Origin: an uncultured Bacteroidales bacterium
GTDB lineage: Bacteria; Bacteroidota; Bacteroidia; Bacteroidales; P3
Length of the DNA: 64,000 bases
Reading direction: 5' to 3'
Assembly: GCA_905234695.1 (NCBI GenBank)
Contig: CAJOHZ010000001.1
Location: 104,815-168,814, forward strand
Position 1 is the stretch's first letter, and every line of letters begins with the position of its first letter. This document shows, one piece after another, positions 37,771 through 46,397 of the stretch. The notes under the pieces are model-generated. The model saw only the letters and a list, made by a program, of their open reading frames with translations. It was not told the DNA's origin and made no database searches. The translations under genes and the position numbers were made by a program.

Positions 37771-40700
37771 TGAGTCAACTCCTCATCAATCTGTATTTCG
37801 TCGAGCATTATCCACGGGTTGAGACCTTTGGCTCTGTGCCATGCGGGAATATGGGGGATGGACTTTGCCACCACCCGCACAAAGCGCACGTCACGCTGGT
37901 GCAGCGGCACGTGGATTACCTGCAGTTGAGTGGTGTTCATCTCCTCCGAAGCGGCATTATAGAGTATCACCGCCGATTGGGGACGGCTGTAGTTCTGTCC
38001 GTCGGACGAGACGCTGACCAGCACCTCCGCAGGGGCAAACACCCATGCATCGGGCACATGGGCAAACCGCAGCACCACGCCATCGAGGGTGATACTCTTG
38101 CCCAGTTCCAGGTCGGCCTGCATCTCATGGCCCGAGAATCCCAGCCAACCGTGGGAGAGGTCGTTGACATCGCCCGTCTCGCCGTCGTACAGCGCCCGGG
38201 TGTAGTTCTTGTTGTAGGGTGTATTGGGCTTGTGGGCGAAGGTACAGCCCACGATATAATCGAAAACGAACTGACGGGTGGCCACAAACGACGGCGACTC
38301 GCCTTTCTTAAACACCCGGGCCCGCACCACTGTGCTGTTCTGTATAACGAACGGCTTGGTGTACAGCAGCGATTTCTCTGTCGGGGTGCTGCCGTCGAGG
38401 GTGTAGCGGATTTCCGATTTCGGCTCCTTGGAGGTGATGGTGATGGTCATGGGGCCGTCGAACCGCTCACGGTTCTTACCGATGACGGGCATCTCCAGAA
38501 TGCTTGACTTTACTTCGGGGTAGATAATGCGGCGGAAATCCTGCGCGTCGTTTTCCATGCAGTCATAGGGACGCATGTGGAAAGTAAAGCGGTAGCGGTG
38601 GTTCTTCACCAGCATCGCCTCGTCGAGGGTCATTCCCCCATAGGCACCGCCAATACCCGTGGTGCGGTAGTCCACGCTCACATCAAACCCCTCAGATGCC
38701 TTCTCCCGGGGAATCACAGAGAAATTGCACAGGGTGTCTATCAGGTCGAGATAGACTCCCATGGAGGCGTTCTTCAGGGCCAGCCAGCGGGTCTGTGTCC
38801 GGTTGCCCGACTCCTGGGGGTCGGCATAGCGATAGGCAAATTCGCCGGCCGGGCAGGTCTGCTGCCTGATGCGGGCCGCGGCATGGCGGTCGGGATAGCT
38901 CTCAATGTCGCATCCGAACCACTCCACCTCGTGAAACAGGGTATCCAACCCTACACGCATTCCCACTTTGGCGATGCTCTTCAACTGTTCCGAGACTGTG
39001 ATATCGTTGTTGACCAGCACGTCGCCCGACTGGAGGATGAGACAAGTCTGCCGAACCTCAAACAGGTCCCCCTGAGCCTCGGTGCGATAGCGGAGCATGA
39101 CATCCACACCTACCGTGCCGGGGTCTATCCTGCGGCAACTGGTGGCCACCACCTCACACTGCATCTGCCCCATGCCGTACCGCTGCCATTGTTTGGTGCC
39201 GTTCGGGTCGGTCCTGTCATTGGGCGTGGGGCGGCGGATGAAGTCGAGACGCAACGGCTCGCGCAACAACTCATGGCCTTTATATTTATAGGAAGAGATG
39301 CTTCCTGTCTTTTCATCGAATATCAACGCAATGCTCTCGTTGGAGATGTGCACCTGCTGAAGGCTGTCGTATTCAATCTGCAGCGGCTCCTGCCGGTACT
39401 CCGCCAACGCTTGCCGCGGCATATTGTCCGCCGGCAGGGCATACTGGAAGGTTGCCAACAGCGTGTTCTTCGGCACCGCGGCGGTGCCCACCCGCTGCTT
39501 CAGCGTAAACTGTATGAAGAGCTCCTCACCGGCATACAGCATCAGCTTGGGTATCTTCAGTTTCAACGGCTTGCTTTCGCCGGGTTTGAGCGAGAGGGCC
39601 ACGTCGCCCTCCACGATATGGGGTTTGAGGTTGGTGCAGATGACATACTCCAGTTTGTAGTCCGCCAACGAACGGAAGTCACAGCGGTTGGTGACGGTGA
39701 ACTCCGCCGCGTCTATGCTGGTCGACGTAAGGGTTACATCGATGGGACGGTAGAGGTGCTTGAGTTCAACCGCATAAGGTAACGCGACAAATGTCGCCCA
39801 GTCGCCAGCGGCGTAGAAACCGCCTTGCAGGCGGCCATGGTCGACAACCTTGCGCCACAGCGGCGCCATGCCGCCGAAGTTGTTGCCCTCGGCACTGCCG
39901 TAGGAAAGCAGCAGGAGCGAGCGCGACTGGTTCTTGGCCAGGTACTGGCTGAGCACATCAATCCCGCAGGCCTGCGGGACGATAAGGTCTGTGTTGTCGG
40001 CATATTGCGCCCCGGTGTACAGCACCGGACGATGGCTGTCGAGAGATTTCATGGTGTGGTAGGCGGCAGACATGCACACGCCATTGTCGGGGCTGTCGCC
40101 CAACGACCACGCCACAATCGAAGCATGGTTCTTGTACTGTCCGTACAGGCTTCGCATCCTGTCGGAGAAAAGGTCGCTGTATTCATTGTCCGTCGCCACC
40201 GCCTGCCCCATCGACGAGGTGGGGAAGAGATTGGCGTCGCACACCACATAGAAGCCCAGCTCATCGCACAGTTCATAGAAACGCTCCTCGTAAGGATAGA
40301 GGGTGCGGATGGCGTTGATGTTCATCTGCTTCATTTGCATCAGCTGGGCGCGCAGATGTTTTACCGCCTCTGCCGTATGCAGCGAGGGTGGCGGGGGAAC
40401 GACAACCCCTTTCAATGTCACCAGGCTCCCGTTGACGGCGAGCCCGTCGTCCGAAGTAACGGTACGGAAGCCGAAACGGGTGCCCACGACATCCTCCAGC
40501 GTCATGCCTTCATCGTACAGGCGGATCACTGCGGTGTAGAGCTTGGGCATCTCCGCCGACCAAGGCTGTGCCTTGGCAATGGTGGAAGAGAGGGGCTGCG
40601 ACACCTCGCTCCGCTTCCCGAAGAAGACCCACTTCCCTATCTTGTCGACCTGATGGCCTTGGGGGTCCCAGACCTCCACTTCCAGATAGCATTTCCCCTT

Positions 40701-41297
40701 CTTGCGAAAGTTGAAGAGGTCGGCATCCAACGTATAGACGCCCGACTCCGAAGCGGCGATATACCGGGTGGTGAGGGTGTAGTCCTGGATATTCAGTTTC
40801 GGTTTCAGCAGCAGCGCCGCATCGAACCGCGGGGTGCAGATGGCTGCACCTTCCAGCAGTGCGCCGTCATCATCGCCGGCATAGCGCAGCGACAGGCGTG
40901 CCGTCTTCCCATAACGCACCTGCGCGGAGATGTCGAACTCCGCATAGGCCTTGCTGTCATGGCTCACGCCGATAAGCTTGTCGCCAATCCACAGGCCATA
41001 ACCCGAAGGGGCCTGGAAACGGACAAACAGACAATACTCGCTCCATTCCTTCGGAAACTCATAGTCTTGGGAGAGCGACACATGTCCGTCAATCTCTTCG
41101 CGATGCCAGTCGGCATTGAGGGAAAGATAATAAGGGGAGTCTTCGTAACGAAGTTTCTCGATGGCGTTCTCGTTCTCGTAGGTCACCACATTGGCCCGCG
41201 GTGCCATACGGATACCTTCCACCCCTTCCGGGTGCTGGGCCTGCAACATGCCGCACAGGCAAATCAGCCACGGTAAAAGAGGCAGAACACGCTTCAT
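37767..41297 (-). CDS. GH2 (beta-galactosidase-like) protein lacking catalytic glutamates
   Basis: 1176 residues with a signal peptide (LPWLICLCGMLQAQ). Order: GH2 sugar-binding domain (about 50-165), Ig-like sandwich (about 170-285), TIM-barrel (about 290-515), a LacZ-small-chain-like domain around 650-900 (IRRPTPNDR), a chitobiase-C-like Ig domain (RYTLDGSTPTEKSLLYTKPF) and a C-terminal F5/8-type domain (LGFSGHEMQADLELGKSITL). The barrel has lost the hallmarks: the acid/base motif SLGNE reads SLGDS (398-402), the nucleophile motif CEYAHAMGNS reads LSYGSAEGNN (464-473), VNRHEHHP reads VVVPPPPS, DEAN reads CDAN, and WDW after GGF is AAG. I therefore expect no normal glycosidase activity; a carbohydrate-binding or scaffold role is possible. 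Starts 2 bases after the barrel gene 41300. Confidence 0.88.
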   Translation of the reverse strand: MKRVLPLLPWLICLCGMLQAQHPEGVEGIRMAPRANVVTYENENAIEKLRYEDSPYYLSLNADWHREEIDGHVSLSQDYEFPKEWSEYCLFVRFQAPSGYGLWIGDKLIGVSHDSKAYAEFDISAQVRYGKTARLSLRYAGDDDGALLEGAAICTPRFDAALLLKPKLNIQDYTLTTRYIAASESGVYTLDADLFNFRKKGKCYLEVEVWDPQGHQVDKIGKWVFFGKRSEVSQPLSSTIAKAQPWSAEMPKLYTAVIRLYDEGMTLEDVVGTRFGFRTVTSDDGLAVNGSLVTLKGVVVPPPPSLHTAEAVKHLRAQLMQMKQMNINAIRTLYPYEERFYELCDELGFYVVCDANLFPTSSMGQAVATDNEYSDLFSDRMRSLYGQYKNHASIVAWSLGDSPDNGVCMSAAYHTMKSLDSHRPVLYTGAQYADNTDLIVPQACGIDVLSQYLAKNQSRSLLLLSYGSAEGNNFGGMAPLWRKVVDHGRLQGGFYAAGDWATFVALPYAVELKHLYRPIDVTLTSTSIDAAEFTVTNRCDFRSLADYKLEYVICTNLKPHIVEGDVALSLKPGESKPLKLKIPKLMLYAGEELFIQFTLKQRVGTAAVPKNTLLATFQYALPADNMPRQALAEYRQEPLQIEYDSLQQVHISNESIALIFDEKTGSISSYKYKGHELLREPLRLDFIRRPTPNDRTDPNGTKQWQRYGMGQMQCEVVATSCRRIDPGTVGVDVMLRYRTEAQGDLFEVRQTCLILQSGDVLVNNDITVSEQLKSIAKVGMRVGLDTLFHEVEWFGCDIESYPDRHAAARIRQQTCPAGEFAYRYADPQESGNRTQTRWLALKNASMGVYLDLIDTLCNFSVIPREKASEGFDVSVDYRTTGIGGAYGGMTLDEAMLVKNHRYRFTFHMRPYDCMENDAQDFRRIIYPEVKSSILEMPVIGKNRERFDGPMTITITSKEPKSEIRYTLDGSTPTEKSLLYTKPFVIQNSTVVRARVFKKGESPSFVATRQFVFDYIVGCTFAHKPNTPYNKNYTRALYDGETGDVNDLSHGWLGFSGHEMQADLELGKSITLDGVVLRFAHVPDAWVFAPAEVLVSVSSDGQNYSRPQSAVILYNAASEEMNTTQLQVIHVPLHQRDVRFVRVVAKSIPHIPAWHRAKGLNPWIMLDEIQIDEELTQ

Positions 41298-41299
41298 GT

Positions 41300-41875
41300 C
41301 TAGAAGTTGAAGCCTACGCCAACCTTGATGTTATGGAACAGGATGGGCTGCGTCTCGGCAATCTTGCCGCTGATTTTCCGCTGCACCTTGGTCATGTACA
41401 GTTCCTGATAGCCTACATAGGCGCTCATGCCGAACTTGCGCGAGAAGGCATAGCGCACACCGATATTGGCTCCGCTGGTCACGCCGCCGGCGGTAATCTG
41501 CACGGCATCCTTACCCGCACTGGAAGAGCCCAGCGGGATAGAATAACCCACATACAGGGAGGTGTAGGGCGTAAGGCGGCTGCGCATATAATGGCTGCGC
41601 AACTCGATGAAGATAGGCAGCTGCGAGAAAGCGCCCGTGGCATCGTGCATGAACGAGAAGCCCATGCCCAATCCCGACTCTTTCCGGATTTGGTAGCCGG
41701 CCACGGCGGTGATGCCGTTGAAGGTGGCCTTGTCCTCGAATTCGGTCTTATTGAAGTTGAAGGCATAGTCGTAACCTGCCACGGCATAGAAACCGTGCCA
41801 TTTGAACTCGATATGCTGGGCCTGGGCAACACCGACGGCGGCCACTGCCGCCAACAACAATACGATTTTTTTCAT
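41300..41875 (-). CDS. Small outer membrane beta-barrel protein
   Basis: 191 residues. Signal peptide IVLLLAAVAAVGVAQAQ, then strands such as FYAVAGYDYAFNFN, TAVAGYQIRKESGLGMGF, YTSLYVGYSIPLG, ANIGVRYAFSRKFGMSAYVG and a final strand HNIKVGVGFNF with terminal Phe. First gene of the 41875-35957 unit. Confidence 0.75.
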   Translation of the reverse strand: MKKIVLLLAAVAAVGVAQAQHIEFKWHGFYAVAGYDYAFNFNKTEFEDKATFNGITAVAGYQIRKESGLGMGFSFMHDATGAFSQLPIFIELRSHYMRSRLTPYTSLYVGYSIPLGSSSAGKDAVQITAGGVTSGANIGVRYAFSRKFGMSAYVGYQELYMTKVQRKISGKIAETQPILFHNIKVGVGFNF

Positions 41876-41990
41876 GTGATTAAGGTTTTTCCGAGCGGTG
41901 ATCCGTGGTCAGCAGCCCGTTGCCCGTCGAAGGGTGAACAGGCGGCTGACCACTGCGGCACACACTTGCCGCAATCACTGACTCATGTAT
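41876..41990. other. Paired hairpins between CoA transferase B and the barrel gene
   Basis: GTGGTCAGC (41905-41913) pairs with GCTGACCAC (41945-41953) around a 31-base loop, and right next to it TGCGGCA (41954-41960) pairs with TGCCGCA (41967-41973). Neither has a T-run on the minus strand. They may reduce read-through from the kam unit or protect the downstream mRNA. Confidence 0.45.
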
Positions 41991-42647
41991 TTATTTCATT
42001 TCTTTGAGGTCGGGCGAGATGATGAGCGTGGCCTCCGTGGCGGCCTGCACCTGCTCGACGGTGAACTCGGGATTGATTTCCGTCAGCACGATGCCCTTGG
42101 GGGTAATCTCCATCACACCCATCTCGGTGATAATCATGTTCACCTGCCCCTTGGCGGTAAGCGGAAGGGTGCATTTCTTCAAAATCTTCGGATTGCCCTT
42201 GGCGGTATGCTCCATGGCGAGAATCACCTTCTTGGCACCCACCAGCAAATCCATGGCGCCACCCATACCGGGGGTCTTCTTGCCGGGAATCATCCAGTTG
42301 GCCAGGTCGCCGTGTTCATCCACCTGCATGGCACCGAGCACAGAGACATTCACATGGCCGCCGCGGATAATGCCGAACGAAGTGGCGCTGTCGAACGTGC
42401 TGGCATCCTCGGTGGCCGTGATGAATCCACCACCTGCGTTAATCAGCCAGGGGTCTTCCTTCCCCTCCTCGGGGGTGGGGCCCATACCAATCATACCATT
42501 CTCGGACTGGAGGATGACATGCACACCTTCGGGCAGGAAGTTGGGAATCATCGTGGGAAGTCCGATACCAAGGTTGACGACATCGCCGTCATGCAGTTCC
42601 TGTGCAGCGCGACGGGCGATAAAGGGTTTAATCTGTTCTTTTTCCAT
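41991..42647 (-). CDS. CoA transferase subunit B (3-oxoacid/acetoacetate type)
   Basis: 218 residues. Family motifs: ELHDGDVVNLGIGLPTMIPN, then the catalytic SENG at LQSENGMIGMG (Glu49), GGAMDLLVGAKKVILAMEH and GLPTM. It would transfer CoA between an acyl donor and acetoacetate or butyrate; in lysine fermenters such genes stand next to kamDE. The A subunit is not in the window. 52 bases after kamE. Confidence 0.9.
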   Translation of the reverse strand: MEKEQIKPFIARRAAQELHDGDVVNLGIGLPTMIPNFLPEGVHVILQSENGMIGMGPTPEEGKEDPWLINAGGGFITATEDASTFDSATSFGIIRGGHVNVSVLGAMQVDEHGDLANWMIPGKKTPGMGGAMDLLVGAKKVILAMEHTAKGNPKILKKCTLPLTAKGQVNMIITEMGVMEITPKGIVLTEINPEFTVEQVQAATEATLIISPDLKEMK

Positions 42648-42699
42648 TGTTATTATTTTTTATACGTTATTTCATTATCATTTTTTGACCGCAGGACGC

Positions 42700-43488
42700 T
42701 TATTTCCATCCGCGGGCCACCATCTCCTGAGCGATATACGACGCCTCGTCGTCGGCGAAGGTATTGGGGCCGAAGCCTGCATCGTAGCCCAACTCCTTGG
42801 CCAGCTCATGGCTGATACGCGGACCGCCGCAGATAAGGATCACCTTGTCGCGCAGGCCTTCCGCCTCCAGCATCTCCACCAGCTCGGTGAGGTTCTTGAT
42901 ATGCACATCCTTCTGCGTCACGGTCTGCGACACAATCAGCGCGTCGGCGTGGAGTTCTATGCCCTTGGCAATAAACTCCTCGTTGGGCACCTGGCTGCCC
43001 AGATTGTAGGCTTCAATCATGTCATAACGCTCCAGACCGTAATGTCCCGCATAGCCTTTCATGTTCATGATGGCATCGATACCCACCGTATGTGCGTCGG
43101 TGCCAGTGCTGGCACCCACGATGACAATCTTGCGGCCGATATGCTCACGGATATATTCGTCGCACTCGTGCATGTCCATGGTGGTCGACTCCACCTTGGG
43201 CACATGGATATTGGTGTAGTCCACCGTGTGGGTCAGCGAGCCATAGCAGTTCATGAAGCAGAAACCTTCGGTAAGCTCTTTCTGATAGACCACCAGCGGA
43301 TTCTCGAAGCCCATCTTCTTCAGCAGCTGCTTGGCGGCCTCCTCGGCCTCCGCACCCGCAGGCACCGGCAAAGTGAAACTCAGCTGCACCTTACCGTCGT
43401 TCATGGTGTCGCCGTAAGGCTTTATCTTGGTGAGGTCAAGGGTTTTGTCGTAATCCTTTGCCTCCATTGAATACAATCCTTCGCTCAT
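42700..43488 (-). CDS. kamE: Lysine 5,6-aminomutase beta subunit
   Basis: 262 residues. The cobalamin-binding motif DxHxxG is at 131-136 (DAHTVG) and the PLP Schiff-base lysine at Lys144 (MNMKGYAGHYGLERYDMIEA), the same number as in the Clostridium sticklandii enzyme. The Rossmann B12 domain is at the C-terminus (DALIVSQTVTQKDVHIKNL). Isomerises beta-lysine (or D-lysine) to 3,5- (or 2,5-) diaminohexanoate with KamD. 98 bases after kamD. Confidence 0.95.
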   Translation of the reverse strand: MSEGLYSMEAKDYDKTLDLTKIKPYGDTMNDGKVQLSFTLPVPAGAEAEEAAKQLLKKMGFENPLVVYQKELTEGFCFMNCYGSLTHTVDYTNIHVPKVESTTMDMHECDEYIREHIGRKIVIVGASTGTDAHTVGIDAIMNMKGYAGHYGLERYDMIEAYNLGSQVPNEEFIAKGIELHADALIVSQTVTQKDVHIKNLTELVEMLEAEGLRDKVILICGGPRISHELAKELGYDAGFGPNTFADDEASYIAQEMVARGWK

Positions 43489-43525
43489 CTTTCTTTTGTT
43501 TTAGTTTTATTTCTCGGTTCTCTGT

Positions 43526-43559
43526 TTAAGTTCTGCCGCCGACGTTCGCGGCAACTTAA
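43526..43559 (-). other. Hairpin between kamD and kamE
   Basis: TTAAGTT (43526-43532) with AACTTAA (43553-43559) continued by GCCGC (43535-43539) with GCGGC (43548-43552) through a 2-base bulge: 12 pairs. No clear T-run on the minus strand; probably an mRNA processing or stability element that sets the KamD/KamE ratio. Confidence 0.5.
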
Positions 43560-43586
43560 TACTTAAACTCAAAACTTAAACTGAGT

Positions 43587-45143
43587 TTATTTCTTTCCTT
43601 TCATTAGTTCCACAAACGGATTGAAGTACTGCTCGCCCTTGAGGGTGACGCCGTCCAGGCCCTTGCCGCCGTTCTTCGGACGCTTCACGTTGGCGAAAAT
43701 GCCCTTCTCCAATGCCGAGAAGAGACCTTCGCTCTCCATGGTCTCCAGCAGATGGGTGGCGTCGTCGAGCACCTTCTGTGCACGCTGACGCACGATACCG
43801 CCTTCCTTGAACTCCACTTCCTCGCCGATGTCCTTCATGTTGTTGAAGATGTACTTGGCGTTCTCAATGGAGAGGTAGCGGTCGCTCATGAAGGGGGTGT
43901 GGATGGCCTCGGTGGGCATTCCGAGCAGCTGCAGACCCTGATGGGTCCACTGGCCGATGATGTTGAAGAGGGCGTCCTGGATATGGCCACGGAAGATATT
44001 GCCCGTCATGAACTTGGTCGGGGGCATATATTTCAGTGGAGCCTTGGGGAATATCTCACGCAGCATCTGGGCCTGCGCCAGTTCATACAGGAAACCGTTC
44101 TCCAGCATGGGATCCATCTCGAAGGCATGGCCGAGGCCCATCTGCTCTTCCGGCAGACCGGCCAGCAGGGCCAGCTGCTCGTTGATGAAGTCAGACGCCA
44201 GCACGGTATGCGCCTCCTCATAGGCGTCGGCGGTGGTCAGGTAGTTGTCTTCGCCCGTATTGATAATCACGCCGGCAAAGCCGTTGATGATACGGCTGAA
44301 ATACTGGTCAATCAGCGTGCGCTGCATGTTGATGTCGCGGAACAGGATGCCGTACAGGGCATCGTTGAGCATCACGTCGAGACCTTCCAACGCACCCATG
44401 GCGGCGATTTCGGGCATACAGAGACCCGAGCAGTAGTTGCAGAGGCGGATGTAACGGCCCACCTCCTCGCCTACCTCGTCGAGGGCCTTGCGCATGATGC
44501 GGAAATTCTCCTGGGTGGCAAAGGTGCCGCCGAAACCCTCGGTGGTGGCACCGTAGGGCACATAGTCCAGCAGGCTCTGGCCCGTGGTACGAATCACGGC
44601 GATGATGTCCGCACCCTGACGGGCGCCGGCCTGGGCCTGCACCACATCCTCATAGATGTTGCCCGTGGCCACGATGATGTAGAGATAGGGCTTGCTGCCC
44701 TCGCCAATGGTCTCGATATATTTCTCACGGCGCTGGCGGCGGGCACGGATGCGCGAAATCGTGGCATCGATATACGGCTGCAGAGCCTTCTTCACCTCTT
44801 CCGCCGAATGGGCAGGGAGACGGGTGATGTCGAGGCTGCCGGCGCTGATGGCCTCGGCAATTTCCTGGGGAGTCTTGCCCGTGGCCAGCACGGCATTGCC
44901 CATAAAGTAACACACGCCCTGACCCAGGACACCTTTGCCTCTGAGGTCCTCGACCACCACATTGGGCAGGGGAACCTCGTTACTGTCAATGCCGTCGATA
45001 CCCAGCAGACGGCATATCGTACGCTCTACCGCCACCGTGGTGTATCCGCCCACAAAATCTTGCACTTGGTCGGCAATTTTCCTTGCCACTCCACGTGCAT
45101 GGGCCACTTTTTCAAAATCCAAACCGACTTTACTTTCCTGCAT
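43587..45143 (-). CDS. kamD: Lysine 5,6-aminomutase alpha subunit
   Basis: 518 residues, TIM-barrel of the KamD/OraS group. Characteristic segments: DFVGGYTTVAVERTICRLLG, LPAHSAEEVKKALQPYIDAT, RQGADIIAVIRTTGQSLLDY and YCSGLCMPEIAAMGALEGLD. Binds the amino-acid substrate together with the PLP and B12 carried by KamE. First gene of the minus-strand unit kamD-kamE-CoA transferase B; TACCTTTG at 45248-45241 gives a leader of roughly 90 bases. Confidence 0.96.
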   Translation of the reverse strand: MQESKVGLDFEKVAHARGVARKIADQVQDFVGGYTTVAVERTICRLLGIDGIDSNEVPLPNVVVEDLRGKGVLGQGVCYFMGNAVLATGKTPQEIAEAISAGSLDITRLPAHSAEEVKKALQPYIDATISRIRARRQRREKYIETIGEGSKPYLYIIVATGNIYEDVVQAQAGARQGADIIAVIRTTGQSLLDYVPYGATTEGFGGTFATQENFRIMRKALDEVGEEVGRYIRLCNYCSGLCMPEIAAMGALEGLDVMLNDALYGILFRDINMQRTLIDQYFSRIINGFAGVIINTGEDNYLTTADAYEEAHTVLASDFINEQLALLAGLPEEQMGLGHAFEMDPMLENGFLYELAQAQMLREIFPKAPLKYMPPTKFMTGNIFRGHIQDALFNIIGQWTHQGLQLLGMPTEAIHTPFMSDRYLSIENAKYIFNNMKDIGEEVEFKEGGIVRQRAQKVLDDATHLLETMESEGLFSALEKGIFANVKRPKNGGKGLDGVTLKGEQYFNPFVELMKGKK

Positions 45144-45240
45144 AATTCGTTTCTGCTATTTATAAATATCAGTTATACAATTAATAACAACATCACGAAA
45201 ACACGCCTGCACCCGTTGGCGGGGCATACTTTCGGACATG

Positions 45241-45248
45241 CAAAGGTA
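45241..45248 (-). promoter_or_regulatory. -7 box of the kam unit
   Basis: CAAAGGTA on plus, TACCTTTG on minus, followed upstream by T/A-rich tracts. No TTG at 19 bases. Confidence 0.55.
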
Positions 45249-45322
45249 ACATTTTTTTTTCATTCCGATAAAGTTTTTTTCCACTCTATCGGAAAAAACG
45301 TACCGAGCGGCGCCTCCGAGCC

Positions 45323-46153
45323 TTATCTTATCACCTGTGTGAACACGGGGGCTGCCCCCTCCGCGACCGTCACATAGACCTGCATCTCGCCCGCGGGAGG
45401 CATGTTCGGATTCTCCTCGCGAGGAAGGTCCTCCGCGGTGAAGAGATACTCCACCCCCTCCGGGATGGTCCGCGACGCCACCGCGGTAGCCTTGGCGTGA
45501 ATCATCGGATAGCCGTCGACGGCAGCATCAAAGATGGCCGCCTCCTCGTCGCTCACCAGATGCGGGTCGGGGAAAGCCGCCAGCTGGGTATATTCACCCT
45601 CGATGAAGCCGCCAGCCTTCAAGAACTGGTCCACCTCCTTGGGCATGGCCTCCAAGCGTGCCGCACGGACACCGTAGCCGGGAAGGATCTCCGCATTCGG
45701 CTGTTTCTGGGCCAGGTCTTTCACGCTGGAGTCGAGTCCGCCGCTGCCAAAGGTGCAGAACGGGACCACCTTCTTGCCGCTCAAATCCACCTGGTCGAGG
45801 AGTGTGGCGACAGGGGGCGCATAAGTGCCGAACCATACAGGATAGCCGATAAAAATGACATCATACTGGGCGATATCGGCAACAAGCGGTTCAATCGCCG
45901 TGGTTACGCCCTGCTCGCGTTCCTGCATACAACGTTCAATCGTGGCCTGGAAGTCGCCGTCATAGGGGTTCACTGCGACTATCTCCTCGATGTCGGCCCC
46001 CAGCCGGGTGGCAATCTCCTGTGCCACGGTCTTCGTGTTCGACGTCTGGGAATAATAGAGCACCAGCACCTTCGGTGCCTCATTCTTCGTCCCGCACGAG
46101 GCAGCTGTCATCGCCACCACCGTCAGGGCAAGCATCAATTTCATCGGTTTCAT
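45323..46153 (-). CDS. Flavodoxin-domain lipoprotein
   Basis: 276 residues. Signal peptide with lipobox TAASC (Cys20). A flavodoxin fold covers residues about 28-175: VLVLYYSQTSNTKTVAQEIA (FMN phosphate loop SQTSNT), VIFIGYPVWFGTYAPPVATL, and VVPFCTFGSGGLDSS. The last 100 residues (from GGFIEGEYTQLAAF) are not flavodoxin and contain repeated short strands; no match known to me. It would be a membrane-anchored flavoprotein, in the periplasm. Electron partner unknown. Confidence 0.85.
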   Translation of the reverse strand: MKPMKLMLALTVVAMTAASCGTKNEAPKVLVLYYSQTSNTKTVAQEIATRLGADIEEIVAVNPYDGDFQATIERCMQEREQGVTTAIEPLVADIAQYDVIFIGYPVWFGTYAPPVATLLDQVDLSGKKVVPFCTFGSGGLDSSVKDLAQKQPNAEILPGYGVRAARLEAMPKEVDQFLKAGGFIEGEYTQLAAFPDPHLVSDEEAAIFDAAVDGYPMIHAKATAVASRTIPEGVEYLFTAEDLPREENPNMPPAGEMQVYVTVAEGAAPVFTQVIR

Positions 46154-46267
46154 ATTGTAATGATATTTAAGTTGTATCCAAAATATAAGAAACTGTTTAA
46201 AATTAATCCAATGTTTTTCTTAAAACATCAAAACGGCATCTTTCCCTTTAGACACACAGAAATTGTG

Positions 46268-46275
46268 TATCTTTG
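46268..46275 (+). promoter_or_regulatory. Unassigned plus-strand -7 box
   Basis: TATCTTTG in a spacer with no plus-strand gene for 930 bases. The -33 position has TTTA, not TTG. It points at the candidate small RNA. Confidence 0.45.
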
Positions 46276-46280
46276 CTCTC

Positions 46281-46364
46281 TGGTAAGGTGATTGTATTTT
46301 TTCATATGGCAACACAAAAGTAGTCATTTTTACCTGAGAGTACCAAATTTTGGTACTTTTTTTT
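46281..46364 (+). ncRNA. Candidate small RNA
   Basis: About 84 bases from the expected start of the 46268 promoter to the end of a Rho-independent terminator: AGTACCAAA (46339-46347) with TTTGGTACT (46349-46357) and a T-run to 46364. A second hairpin, GGAGT (46398-46402) / ACTCC (46413-46417), with TTTT after it, lies further on in the same direction. No ORF is inside. It could also be a terminator pair for a longer transcript coming from the left, but the genes to the left are on the minus strand. Confidence 0.4.
46339..46364 (+). terminator. Intrinsic terminator, plus strand
   Basis: 9-base perfect palindromic stem with T-run of 7-8 bases. Confidence 0.8.
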
Positions 46365-46397
46365 CTACTTAGTGTTGCACTTGTAACTGGAATTTAG

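Noticed and set aside
43587..45143. Ornithine aminomutase OraS/OraE
   Set aside because: Subunit sizes (518 and 262) and Lys144 position match KamD/KamE; OraE is much larger.
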